NCBI RefSeq assembly: GCF_043641075.1
Contig: NZ_JBHZRC010000004.1
Location: 248,001-312,000, forward strand
Length of the DNA stretch: 64,000 nucleotides
Origin: Bacillus_BD oryzisoli_A
GTDB lineage: Bacteria; Bacillota; Bacilli; Bacillales; Cytobacillaceae
Direction of reading: 5' to 3'
Positions 34,965-44,800 of this stretch are shown here, piece after piece; within the stretch, counting starts at the first letter, position 1, and the number at the start of each line of letters is the position of its first letter. A program made the position numbers and the translations under genes. A model generated the notes under the pieces. That model made no database searches and had not been told where the DNA came from. It was given only the letters and a program-made list of their open reading frames with translations.

Positions 34965-35276
34965 GTCAACACTCCTTTATATTCTTATTAGTAAACATTT
35001 TTCAGATGGTTTATTCTCATTATATTACTTTGTTCCGCATTTCACGAACAAATTTATAGTTGAATGAAGATTTGGTCCATCAAGCTTTAGCAATGAATAT
35101 ACATACTTATGTTCTTTATCATACGATAGACAACAAGAAGTCGCAATGTTAACCGATTTCTTTAACATATATTCATAATTTAAAGCCTTTTCTCATCATT
35201 CTGTCGAATATTTAACAATGATTTACGAAGAAAAAACTTCCCACTTTGATTGTGGAAAGCTTCTCCGGCTGTTGTT
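34965..35276. other. 312-bp intergenic region between ccpA and aroA
   Basis: Contains the ccpA promoter region (candidate -10 at 35019-35024), AT-rich DNA without an open frame, and the aroA terminator at its high end (35231-35259). Confidence 0.65.
35231..35259 (-). terminator. Terminator of aroA
   Basis: 8-bp arms 35237-35244 and 35252-35259 with one G-U pair, followed by six T on the minus strand. Confidence 0.65.
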
Positions 35277-36353
35277 TTATGCTTTTATAAATACAGATTT
35301 TTGAATTTCATTATAAAAGTCATCGAATTGCTTCAGATCCATTTGCTGCGCTGAATCAGATAGTGCCACAGCAGGATCCGGATGTACTTCAGCCATTACC
35401 CCGTCTGCTCCAATCGCAAGTGCCGCTTTTGCACATGGCAGTAATAAATCTCTTCTTCCTGTTGAGTGTGTCACATCAACAAATACCGGTAAATGTGTTT
35501 CTTGTTTTAAAATTGGTACAGCAGAAATATCTAATGTATTTCTTGTTGCTTTTTCATATGTCCGTATTCCACGTTCACATAGTATGATCTGTCCATTTCC
35601 TTGTGACATAATATATTCTGCAGCATTGATAAATTCTTCAATAGTAGCAGCAAGACCGCGTTTTAACAGGACTGGTTTATTTACTGCACCAGCTGCTTTA
35701 AGCAATTCAAAGTTTTGCATGTTGCGCGCACCAATTTGAATCACATCGATATAATCAAGAGCTGTTTCAATGTCTGCTGGTGTAACAATCTCACTGATGA
35801 CTGCTAAATCATATTCATCCGCTACTCGTTTTAATATTTTTAATCCTTCCACACCAAGACCCTGGAAGTCATATGGAGACGTTCTAGGTTTATAAGCTCC
35901 TCCGCGAAGAAGTTTAAGCCCCTTTGCTTTCACAGAAGCCGCAACAGCAGCAACCTGCTCATACGATTCAACCGAACATGGACCGAATACGAAGGAAGGA
36001 GCTCCTGCACCAACGATTTCGCCTTTTAAATTAATAACAGTATCTTCTGATTTTTTCTTCCGAGACACAAGCAATGCTTTGCGGTGATCATCCTGCTGCA
36101 GTTCAAGTCCCGCTTTAAAGATTTGTTTAAATAGATGTAATATGGTTGAATCCTCGAATGGACCATTATTATTTTCGATTATTTGATCAAGCATATGACG
36201 CTCACGAACTGGATCATATCGGTTTACCCCTTGTGTTTCTTTTACACGTCCGATTTCCTGCACCGTTTTCGCCCGCTCATTAATTAATTGTAATATTTGC
36301 AGATTTTGTTCCTCGACTTTTTGTCTCAATTGTTCCAATTGATTATTACTCAT
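35277..36353 (-). CDS. aroA: Bifunctional chorismate mutase / DAHP synthase
   Basis: First enzyme of the shikimate pathway fused to an AroQ chorismate mutase. Residues 1-90 form the helical mutase (QILQLINERAKTVQEIGRVK). From about 110 the type I-beta DAHP synthase follows (FVFGPCSVESYEQV, GGAYKPRTSPYDFQGLG, DVTHSTGRRDLLLPCAKAAL). 358 residues, as B. subtilis AroA(AroG). The mutase domain acts as the sensor for prephenate and chorismate feedback. AAAAGGGGCGGACATAC precedes the ATG. Lies upstream of ccpA on the same strand with a terminator between. Confidence 0.97.
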   Translation of the reverse strand: MSNNQLEQLRQKVEEQNLQILQLINERAKTVQEIGRVKETQGVNRYDPVRERHMLDQIIENNNGPFEDSTILHLFKQIFKAGLELQQDDHRKALLVSRKKKSEDTVINLKGEIVGAGAPSFVFGPCSVESYEQVAAVAASVKAKGLKLLRGGAYKPRTSPYDFQGLGVEGLKILKRVADEYDLAVISEIVTPADIETALDYIDVIQIGARNMQNFELLKAAGAVNKPVLLKRGLAATIEEFINAAEYIMSQGNGQIILCERGIRTYEKATRNTLDISAVPILKQETHLPVFVDVTHSTGRRDLLLPCAKAALAIGADGVMAEVHPDPAVALSDSAQQMDLKQFDDFYNEIQKSVFIKA

Positions 36354-36488
36354 GTATGTCCGCCCCTTTTAAGTCGATAACAAAAACATTCGCTTCTTTA
36401 TCGACCAACTAAAATGTGATACATTTTTTATGATTACGGTTATTATATATGAATTATAAGTTAATGTCACGCATTTTTTCTTTTTCGC

Positions 36489-36502
36489 TTAAACGCTTTT
36501 AA
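36489..36502. promoter_or_regulatory. Candidate cre-like site
   Basis: TTAAACGCTTTTAA is a near-palindrome that differs from the cre consensus TGWAANCGNTNWCA at two positions. It lies 45 bp before the FtsA-like gene start and 136 bp before aroA. Weak evidence. Confidence 0.25.
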
Positions 36503-36546
36503 GTATTAAAGTATTTTGCATAAACCACTAAAGAAGGTGCATCCTC

Positions 36547-38709
36547 TTGGAAGAACAAAACAAGCTTTTTGCTTTAGATATTGGTACACGCTCTGTTGTC
36601 GGAATCATTCTAGAAGTTGATAGTGCTAAGAACTATCATGTCATTGATATTTTATCAAAGGAGCATTCAAAACGTGCTATGCTCGATGGGCAGATCCATG
36701 ATGTGGCAGCTGTGGCAAACATCATTTCTGACATAAAAGAGGAACTTGAAAAAACCCACGGACCACTAAAAAAAGTTCATGTGGCCGCAGCCGGGAGAGC
36801 GTTAAAAACAGAACGTGCTGCAGTATCAGTAAATATTGCCGGAAAACCAATGATTCAAAAAGAAGATATACTTCATTTTGAGTTAAGCGCCGTGCAACAG
36901 GCACAGGCAATTGTGGCAGAAAAGCAGCATAATGCTGAAAACCGGCAATTTTATTATTGTGTTGGCTACTCTGTTCTATCCTATAAACTTGATAATGAAG
37001 AGATTGGTAATTTAATTGATCAGCAAGGGTATGAAGCTTCCGTTGAAATTATTGCTACTTTTTTACCGAGGGTAGTCGTTGAATCTTTAATTGCTGCTCT
37101 TAACAGAGCTAATTTAGAGATGGAAGCATTGACGCTTGAGCCGATTGCTGCCATTAACGTGCTTATTCCACCGTCGATGAGGCGATTAAACGTAGCACTT
37201 GTTGACATTGGTGCTGGTACATCCGATATTGCCATTACAGACTTAGGCACTGTCATTGCCTACGGGATGGTACCGATTGCAGGTGATGAAATAACAGAAA
37301 CCATCAGTGATCAATACCTGCTTGATTTTCCATTAGCAGAACAAACAAAACGAGCACTGCTGACCCAGACTTCCCTTACCATAACAGATATTCTAGGATT
37401 CGAAACCGAGGTATCGCGAGAAGAAATGATTTCGAACATCACACCTGCCATTGATTCTTTAGCGAAATCCATTTCTAATGAAATATTAAACTTAAATAAT
37501 CAAAAGCCGCCGAAAGCCATCATGCTTGTCGGGGGCGGAAGTCTGACTCCAAACATCACGAAATTACTGGCTCAAAATATGCAGCTCCCTGAGAATCGAG
37601 TCGCTATAAGAGACCTTAATGCCATACCCTCTGTCTCATTTGCCGACCATATTGATAAAGGTCCAGAACTAGTGACACCTATTGGAATTGCGATAACCGC
37701 ACAAAAATCACCTGTGCATTATCGTACCGTTTATGTCAATGAACAGCCTGTCCGCCTTTTTGAGGTAAAGAAATTAACAGTCGGTGACTGCTTACTTACA
37801 AGCGGAGTCAAATTAAATAAGCTGTATGGAAAACCTGGGATGGCCATGATTATCACTCTTAATGGGCAAAATATTACCATACCAGGCGAGCATGGGAAAG
37901 CACCTTTATTATATAAGAACGGTGTTCCCTGCAGTCTTGATGATCCAATTGAAAACGGAGACCAGATAGAAGTGATTACCGGGAGTGATGGGAAAAAGCC
38001 AACCGTCTATATCATGGATTTGCTGGATGGGTTACCACAAAAGACGATTACAATAAATGAAAAATCATACACCGTGTATGCGCAAATTACCTGCAATGGT
38101 CTTCCTGCTCATGCCGATAAACAAATTTCTGATCGAGACCAGATTGCCTGTAGATTTCCTGAAACCATTGAACAATTACTTACCGGCCTAAACCTTCAGC
38201 ATGAACTCGATAAGCTGCGTCCCTTTCATATCAATTTAAATGGAAAAGAAACGTTTATCCCTCCTTTTTCAGGAAAGCTCTACAGAAATGGATTGGAGAC
38301 TAAATTAGGAAATAACTTTGAACATTTAGATGTTATAACAATAGAAAGCAAAAAACAGCCTACAGTAAGAGAGCTTGCAGAGGTAAAACAAATCCTGCTT
38401 TCACAAAGTATCCCTGTATCATTTAATGGAAAGCCGCTCACCATGACGAAAAGATTAACTGAGTTTAAACGAAATCAGGAAATACTTTCAGAAAGTGATC
38501 TTATTTTCGAAGGCGATCATATTGTATATGAACATAGGAAAATGGAGCCGTTCATCTTTCAGGATTTATTTAATCATGTTCAAGTCAATATGCCTAATCA
38601 TTCAACAGGTCGATTTACATTGCTGCGAAATAATCAACAGACAACCTTTTTCGGGAAAATTGAACCTGGAGATGATTTAAAAATTGTCTGGCCCACTACC
38701 AAAACTTGA
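36547..38709 (+). CDS. FtsA-like actin-fold protein with C-terminal repeat module
   Basis: 720 residues. The first ~385 are an FtsA/PilM-type actin-like ATPase: phosphate-1 loop FALDIGTRSVVGIILE, the subdomain region around KVHVAAAGRAL, phosphate-2 VALVDIGAGTSDIAI, and adenosine loop AIMLVGGGSLTPNI. From about residue 434 to the end the protein is not FtsA. It consists of about five diverged units with the pattern hydrophobic-x-hydrophobic-N-G, a second NG or NQ, then I-x-x-G-D-x-I (for example ITLNGQNITIP, YKNGVPCSLDDPIENGDQIEV). Not the division FtsA, which sits beside ftsZ. TTG start with GAAGGTG ahead. Single gene, own terminator. Annotated in relatives as a cell division FtsA-domain protein; function unproven. 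Confidence 0.85.
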   Translation: MEEQNKLFALDIGTRSVVGIILEVDSAKNYHVIDILSKEHSKRAMLDGQIHDVAAVANIISDIKEELEKTHGPLKKVHVAAAGRALKTERAAVSVNIAGKPMIQKEDILHFELSAVQQAQAIVAEKQHNAENRQFYYCVGYSVLSYKLDNEEIGNLIDQQGYEASVEIIATFLPRVVVESLIAALNRANLEMEALTLEPIAAINVLIPPSMRRLNVALVDIGAGTSDIAITDLGTVIAYGMVPIAGDEITETISDQYLLDFPLAEQTKRALLTQTSLTITDILGFETEVSREEMISNITPAIDSLAKSISNEILNLNNQKPPKAIMLVGGGSLTPNITKLLAQNMQLPENRVAIRDLNAIPSVSFADHIDKGPELVTPIGIAITAQKSPVHYRTVYVNEQPVRLFEVKKLTVGDCLLTSGVKLNKLYGKPGMAMIITLNGQNITIPGEHGKAPLLYKNGVPCSLDDPIENGDQIEVITGSDGKKPTVYIMDLLDGLPQKTITINEKSYTVYAQITCNGLPAHADKQISDRDQIACRFPETIEQLLTGLNLQHELDKLRPFHINLNGKETFIPPFSGKLYRNGLETKLGNNFEHLDVITIESKKQPTVRELAEVKQILLSQSIPVSFNGKPLTMTKRLTEFKRNQEILSESDLIFEGDHIVYEHRKMEPFIFQDLFNHVQVNMPNHSTGRFTLLRNNQQTTFFGKIEPGDDLKIVWPTTKT

Positions 38710-38713
38710 TTAG

Positions 38714-38753
38714 CAAAATAAAAAAGGGAGTCAGAGACCCCCTTTTTATTTTG
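38714..38753. terminator. Bidirectional terminator between the FtsA-like gene and brxC
   Basis: Long hairpin CAAAATAAAAAAGGG...CCCTTTTTATTTTG with GGGAGTC/GACCCC core between two convergent stops; A/T-rich on both flanks. Confidence 0.82.
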
Positions 38754-39075
38754 TTTGCTGTAATGAATCGGTTAATGATTTCGTTGTAATATTTCGGTGA
38801 GAGGTATGCCATACCGCTTCATTTTCAGTAAAAAGAATGGCTTGTGGTGATTCATGCCTAATTTCAAATTTATCAGCGATATAATTCGATAATGGACGCG
38901 ACTCTTGAACCGTTAAATAATATGTAGGAAATCCTTGTTGTTCTTTTGTAAAGCTTTCATACTCATCATATGCAGCTTGGCTGATTGGACAAGTGATACT
39001 ATGTTTTAAAACAAAAAGAGCTTGTTCCTTTTCTAAAGCTTGATCGAATTCTTCTATTGAATTAAGTTTAATCAT
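38746..39075 (-). CDS. brxC: Monothiol bacilliredoxin BrxC (YtxJ)
   Basis: 109-residue thioredoxin-fold protein of the YtxJ family that removes bacillithiol from S-bacillithiolated proteins. Active site ITCPIS with a single Cys29 (TCPIS, monothiol), as in the B. subtilis protein. Its presence implies that the organism makes bacillithiol. In the ytxG-ytxH-ytxJ order of B. subtilis, last gene of the cluster; its 3' end overlaps the shared terminator. Confidence 0.93.
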   Translation of the reverse strand: MIKLNSIEEFDQALEKEQALFVLKHSITCPISQAAYDEYESFTKEQQGFPTYYLTVQESRPLSNYIADKFEIRHESPQAILFTENEAVWHTSHRNITTKSLTDSLQQTK

Positions 39076-39103
39076 TTTTTCCCCTCACTTATCCTTTAAC
39101 GAT

Positions 39104-39580
39104 TTATTGAGTATTGAATTTACTCTCAGTTTCATCAAATGCTCTTTTCGTTTCCTCCAGTTTTTTTTGAATATCTGATTCAGAATGGTTATTCCGCTCA
39201 AATAGTTCATCGACCGGATTTGTTGAAGCATCTGTTTCAGACTCAGATGCGAACCCCTTCACTTTCTTAACAAGATCAACTGATTGCTCTGAAACCTTTC
39301 TTGAAATCGCAGATGTTTTGTCCTTAACCGTTGAGGTTAATTCATTTCCTTTAATTGATACAGATTCACGAATATGATCTGTTTTTTCTCTTAGCTGGTA
39401 GGCTTGATTATTTAGATCAACTCGTAATTCTTTACCTGATTTAGGCGCTAACAATAAGGCTGTAAGAGAACCTACCGCTGCACCAATCAAACTACCAAGG
39501 AGAAAATCCTTTGTACTCATACGAGATTCTGATGATTTATCCTTTTTCAATTCATAGTTCATTCTTTCATTTCCAGCCAT
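39104..39580 (-). CDS. ytxH: YtxH domain stress protein
   Basis: 158 residues. The YtxH signature is FLLGSLIGAAVGSLTALLLAPKSGKELR (here in parts FLLGSLIGAAVGSL and TALLLAPKSGKELR): one glycine-rich membrane segment followed by a long Lys/Glu/Ser amphipathic helix region. In B. subtilis part of the sigma-B/sigma-H controlled ytxGHJ operon. ATG chosen because GGAGG is seven bases upstream. Confidence 0.9.
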   Translation of the reverse strand: MAGNERMNYELKKDKSSESRMSTKDFLLGSLIGAAVGSLTALLLAPKSGKELRVDLNNQAYQLREKTDHIRESVSIKGNELTSTVKDKTSAISRKVSEQSVDLVKKVKGFASESETDASTNPVDELFERNNHSESDIQKKLEETKRAFDETESKFNTQ

Positions 39581-39604
39581 ACATACGCCTCCCTATTCTA
39601 CTTA

Positions 39605-40078
39605 CTATCTTGCCCTCTCCTTTTTAAAATCATAGCCTTCTTCAAGTGAGCGTTCAGTGTTTTTCTTTTGTTTTCGATCCTGCCATTTATCCTTCAACTC
39701 AAGAATAATATTGCTCCACTGAATCACCTGTGCCATTTTATCCTTGTTTTCTTCAACCTGATGGGTCATAGAATTTGTAATAGACTGAATCGAGCCGCTA
39801 AACTTCCTTACTGACTCACCTACATCCTTCACTGCATCCACAACACTATTTAAATCCTCAGCTTTCTTCTGCACGTCGCTGGCAAGTTCATTTGTCTTAT
39901 GTAATAAAATAGTGGTTTCCTTCGTTACACCATCTAATTGCTGCTCCAAGCCTGATAATGTCTTTGAGACACTGTTTAGCGTTCCCTGTAATGACTTTAA
40001 TGTCCTTGTTAGATAAATAACTAAAATAAAAAAGGCGATAGCAATTAAAGCTACACTTAAATATAAAATAATACTCAA
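39605..40078 (-). CDS. ytxG: YtxG, DUF948 protein
   Basis: 157 residues with one N-terminal membrane helix (IILYLSVALIAIAFFILVIYL) and a helical, partly coiled-coil cytoplasmic region (TLNSVSKTLSGLEQQLDG). DUF948/YtxG family, general stress operon with ytxH and brxC. The start is uncertain: a GTG at 40090 abuts the GGGAG ribosome site and cannot use it, so I prefer the TTG at 40078. It is 24 bp upstream of ytxH. Confidence 0.85.
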   Translation of the reverse strand: MSIILYLSVALIAIAFFILVIYLTRTLKSLQGTLNSVSKTLSGLEQQLDGVTKETTILLHKTNELASDVQKKAEDLNSVVDAVKDVGESVRKFSGSIQSITNSMTHQVEENKDKMAQVIQWSNIILELKDKWQDRKQKKNTERSLEEGYDFKKERAR

Positions 40079-40254
40079 AACGACTGACACCTCCCTGTCT
40101 TATTTCTAACTATATCCTGTAATGTCAGGATATAAACATCCAACAAAGCTTTTGTGGACTTCCCTTTCGTCTATCTAAAATCTTACCATAATGGTGGATA
40201 CTTTCAATTCATAACTGCTTAAAGCAGATTAGATTTTTGCAAGTCCTTCTCAAC

Positions 40255-40304
40255 AAAAAACGAAAGTACTTGTAGACAAAGCGTCTATAAAATACTTTCG
40301 TTTT
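40255..40304 (-). terminator. Terminator of murC
   Basis: Nested hairpin: outer arms 40257-40268 and 40293-40304 and inner arms TAGAC/GTCTA, with A-run turning into a T-run on the minus strand. Confidence 0.78.
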
Positions 40305-40316
40305 CCGATGAATCTT

Positions 40317-41612
40317 CTATAAGGTTTGTTCATATGCAGCCTGAAACTTCTGAATATCCCCGGCTCCCATAAAAATAATCACGCTGTTATCGTGACTCTT
40401 CAAAGATGACATCTCTTCTTCCGTAATGATGTTCGATTCAGGTATTTTTGCCTGCAAATCCTCAATAGACAATTTCCCATGATTCTCACGTGCTGAACCG
40501 AAAATTTCACATAAATACGTTTTATCCGCCAGATTTAAGCTTTCGGCAAATTCCCCAAGAAAAGCCTGCGTTCTAGAAAAGGTATGCGGTTGAAAAACGG
40601 CCACAATTTCTTTTTCAGGATATTTCTGTCTTGCTGCATCAATGGTTGCTTTTATTTCTGTTGGATGGTGTGCATAATCATCAATTAAGATTTGAGACCC
40701 AGCTTTTTTTTCTGAAAACCGCCTTTTAACGCCTTCAAAATTCATTAATTGTTTACGAACAACCTCTGTGTCAATTCCTTCATAATGACACAGTGCGATT
40801 ACCGCTAAAGAGTTTAAAATATTATGATCGCCATAGCTTCGAATAGCGAACGAGTCAAAAAATGTATTTCGAATAAACACATCAAACGTTGTTCCTTCTG
40901 TAGTCTTTACAACATTTCGTGCTTGAAAGTCATTTTCTTCCCCAAAACCATAAAACAAAACAGGAACCTTAGCCTGCATTTTTTGTAAATGCTCATCATC
41001 ACCGCAGGCAATAATTCCCTTATTCACCTGCAGAGCCATCTCCTGGAAAGCAGCGCATACATCATCAATATTCGCAAAATAGTCAGGGTGGTCAAAATCG
41101 ATATTCGTCATTATAGCGTAATCAGGAAAATAGGATAAAAAGTGTCTGCGATATTCACAGGCCTCAAACACGAAATACTCCGAATCCTCTTCCCCTTTAC
41201 CTGTACCATCGCCGATTAAATAGGAAGTCGGCTTCGCTCCGGAAATAACATGTGCCAGCAAACCGGTAGTAGATGTTTTACCGTGAGCTCCTGTAACAGC
41301 AATACTTGAGAACCGTTTCATAAAATCACCTAAAAAACGGTGATAACGTATAACAGGAAGACCGAGCCTCATCGCTTCTTGAATTTCTTCATGTGTGTCA
41401 GGAAATGCATTTCCGGCAACTATTGTCATTCCAGGCTGTATATTTTCTTTTTGAAAAGGAAGGATCTTTATTCCCGCTTGCTCAAGAGCAATTTGCGTAA
41501 AAAAACGTTTATCTACATCGGACCCTTGAACCTGAAAATTCATATCATGAAGAATTTGTGCAAGTGCACTCATTCCGGACCCCTTAATACCTACGAAATG
41601 GTAATTAGTCAT
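40317..41612 (-). CDS. murC: UDP-N-acetylmuramate--L-alanine ligase
   Basis: Adds the first amino acid of the peptidoglycan stem peptide in the cytoplasm. 431 residues. N-terminal nucleotide-binding loop HFVGIKGSGMSALAQIL, the ATP P-loop SSIAVTGAHGKTSTTGL and IDDYAHHPTEIKATI are typical of Mur ligases. The ATG at 41612 follows TTGGAGGTTCTTTAT; five further in-frame residues upstream lack support. Next to sftA, as in B. subtilis, though 268 bp apart. Confidence 0.97.
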   Translation of the reverse strand: MTNYHFVGIKGSGMSALAQILHDMNFQVQGSDVDKRFFTQIALEQAGIKILPFQKENIQPGMTIVAGNAFPDTHEEIQEAMRLGLPVIRYHRFLGDFMKRFSSIAVTGAHGKTSTTGLLAHVISGAKPTSYLIGDGTGKGEEDSEYFVFEACEYRRHFLSYFPDYAIMTNIDFDHPDYFANIDDVCAAFQEMALQVNKGIIACGDDEHLQKMQAKVPVLFYGFGEENDFQARNVVKTTEGTTFDVFIRNTFFDSFAIRSYGDHNILNSLAVIALCHYEGIDTEVVRKQLMNFEGVKRRFSEKKAGSQILIDDYAHHPTEIKATIDAARQKYPEKEIVAVFQPHTFSRTQAFLGEFAESLNLADKTYLCEIFGSARENHGKLSIEDLQAKIPESNIITEEEMSSLKSHDNSVIIFMGAGDIQKFQAAYEQTL

Positions 41613-41880
41613 ATAAAGAACCTCCAACCATCGTCTAACTGTAAAAACAGTATATGATTATTTATTTATTTTTGCTCATTTTGCTTGATTATGAAGATAT
41701 CTTTGTAAAACAGATACCTCTATACTTTGTCTAATCATATTCAAACATTATATCACCATTAACTTCTAAAGAAAACTTCATTCTTTTTTATACTTAAAAG
41801 TAAAAATGACCATATTGTCTATGAAAGAAGGAAAATAGCTGTTCAAGCATAAAATTCCCTCTTGAAATCTATTCATAGGC

Positions 41881-44800
41881 TTATAGGTTCTTGCTTGCCA
41901 TCTGTAACGATTCTAATTCCGCATCTGTTATGAATACATCTCTTGGCTTGCTTCCACGTGACTCAGAAATATATCCATGCTGCTCCATCATATCAATTAA
42001 TCTCGCCGCTCGATTATAGCCTATTTTGAATCTTCTTTGCAGCATAGACGAGGAGGCTCCGCCGTTTTCAATTACAAACTCACATGCCTCATAAAAGAGT
42101 TCATCTTCTGCTTCGTTGATTTCAGCCTTCTTCAATAATTCATCTTGCTCAAATAAATAGTCTGGTTCTCCCTGCGCTCTAGCATGTGCAACAACATCGT
42201 CAATTTCTTCGTCAGAAACAAACGTTCCCTGCAGGCGTATCGGCTTTGATGAGCCATTTTCTAAGAACAGCATATCTCCTCTTCCTAGAAGTTTCTCTGC
42301 ACCACTAATGTCGATGATAGTCCTTGAATCCACTTGTGACGATACAGAGAAAGCAATTCTTGTTGGGATGTTTGCCTTAATTAATCCTGTAATAACATCT
42401 ACAGACGGTCTTTGTGTGGCAATGATTAGATGAATTCCACATGCTCTTGCTTTTTGAGCGATTCTACAAATAGCTTCCTCTACATCTGCAGGAGACATCA
42501 TCATTAAATCGGCTAATTCATCAATAATAATAACGATGTATGGTAATTTATCAGAGTATTGCTTATGCTTGACGGCCAATTCGTTAAAGCGTCCGATATC
42601 TCTAACACCTGTATGGGCAAATAATTCATAGCGTCTTTCCATTTCATCGACTGCCCACTTTAATGCAGCTGTTGCAGCCTTAACATCTGTAATAACAGGA
42701 CTGACTAGATGTGGAATATGATTGTACGGTGCCAATTCGACCATTTTCGGATCTATTAATAATAGCTTTAAATCCTCTGGTTTCGCTTTATAAAGGAAGC
42801 TTACAAGAATGGTATTGATACAAACACTTTTCCCTGATCCTGTTGCACCAGCAATCAGACCATGAGGCATTTTTCTTAAATCGGACACGACTGGTTTTCC
42901 GGAAATATCCAATCCTAGCGCTGCCGCAAGTGGTGATTCTTGCCGAATAAATTCCGGATTGCTAACAATTTCACTTAAATAAACCGGTCTGCTTTTGATA
43001 TTTGGAACTTCGATGCCGATTGTATGTTTACCTGGAATCGGGGCTTCTATACGAATATCCCTAGCGGCAAGACTAAGTTTAATATCATCCGATAAATTCG
43101 TAATCTTATTTACTTTCACACCCGGTTCAGGCTGGACTTCAAACCGTGTTACAGAAGGACCCTGTGTGACATTCACAACAGCAGCACCAACATTAAAATT
43201 CTTTAAGGTTGTATTTAAAAGTTCTTTTTGCTCATCAATCCATTGGTTATTTTCCTCAACAATGATAGGCGGTGTTAAGAGGTCAATGGATGGAAAAGAG
43301 AAATTATCCTCTTGCACAGTTTCTTCCGTTTCCTGTTCATTGTCCTCATGGATTTGTATAGCTTGAACAGTTTCTTCCACTGCTGCAGTTACTGGTTCTT
43401 CTGGTTCATCAGCATTTGCAATAATTTGAAAGGATTGATCTGCTATAACGACCGTGTTTTCCGTAACCGTATCCGTATGCCCCTGGGCATCAGTTTTCTT
43501 AGCCTGACCAGTCATCTCAGTCAAATCCTTTGTTTCCTCTACATGTTTCGGCAAGTCTCTATCAATTTTATTAATTGAGTTATTCAGCTCTCTTTCCATC
43601 ATCCTTAGCTTATCTTGATTAAGCATAATGACATTGAAAGGAATTGCCGAACGAACCGGCTCCTCCGCCTGAACATCAACCATTTCATCTGGATCAGTTC
43701 GCATCTCGTTCTCTTCCTCAACTATTTCTTCATTTAAGATTTGATTCAAAAGTGTAAGTTCTTCTTCAATAATAGATTCTTCTTCAAGGGCAGGTACTTC
43801 CTCAACGGCTGATGGTGGTGCAGTTTCAACAGCTGCGGCTATTTCTGCTTCGAAAGCATCAGACTCCTCGAGGATCGATACAGGGTCATTCTCCGACACA
43901 CTTTCAAAAATAGTTTCCATTTCAATCAGAGAGCTTGTAGTATTTTCTTGCACGGTTTCAAGAACTCCCTGCTTGCCAAAGTCTTTTTGTTCATTAGTAA
44001 CTGACTTACTTTCTAGCCGTTCACTGTTTTCTTCCACCATTGTTACCTTTTGGGAAGCTTCTATTTCCAGAACCTCTTGTTCTATAATTGGTTCAACTGG
44101 TCTTTCTGCATTTCGCTCCACAGAATCGACAATTGGAGGAGCTATCTCCTTGTTATTTAGTTGTACCTTTGACAAGCTTAAGTCCAGTGGATTAAACCTC
44201 TTCTCCCCTGGTTTCATGATCACAGGTGCACCACCCCATGTCTGTGAGTAACGATGGTACAGCTCTCTATTAATCGGATCCTTTTTCTCAGCGACTTCTA
44301 TTACAACCTCATTATGTAGTGAACCTTTTCTTATTTCCGGCCGCTCCTTATAGCCAAAGATGGGAGAAGGTATATCTGTTGGTTTAAAAGGTCTTGAGTT
44401 TCTATTTTCTTGTTCAGGTATGCTGTTTCTATTCTCACGTATAACAGAAGGACTGTGCCGTCTTGTCCTTTCATGGGCCCTGTCATGTGTTCTTTCTTGG
44501 GTCCTGTCATGTGTTCTTTCTTGGGTCCTGTCATGTATTCTTTCTTGGGTTCTGTCATGTATTCTTTCTTGGGTCCTGTCATGTATTCTTTCTTGGGTCC
44601 TGTCATGTGTTCTTTCTTGGGCTCTCTCAAAGGTGCGCTCTTTGGGACGTTCATGACTGATATCCTGTACCTTTTTCAAAACAGGACGATCCGGCCTATT
44701 TCTTACTTGCTTATCATCGTCCGGTACTAATGGAAAACGAAATGCTCCCTTTGGATATTGGTACACAATTTTTGCGTCTACTTCTTTCCCTATCTCTCGA

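Noticed and set aside
36547..38709. The FtsA-like gene as the true division ftsA
   Set aside because: It is 720 residues with an unrelated C-terminal half, has no ftsZ neighbour, and is flanked by aroA and brxC.
42995..43366. Plus-strand open frame of 123 codons
   Set aside because: Antisense to the conserved part of sftA just before the motor domain.
44481..44624. Regular direct repeats considered as a CRISPR array
   Set aside because: The units abut with no spacers, are within the sftA reading frame, and encode octapeptides; no cas genes are nearby.
44360..44730. Three overlapping open frames on the plus strand, rich in Leu, Ser, Cys and Trp or Phe
   Set aside because: They arise because the 24-bp tandem repeat in sftA has no stop in any frame. 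They have no ribosome sites and their sequence is a mechanical translation of the repeat on the wrong strand.
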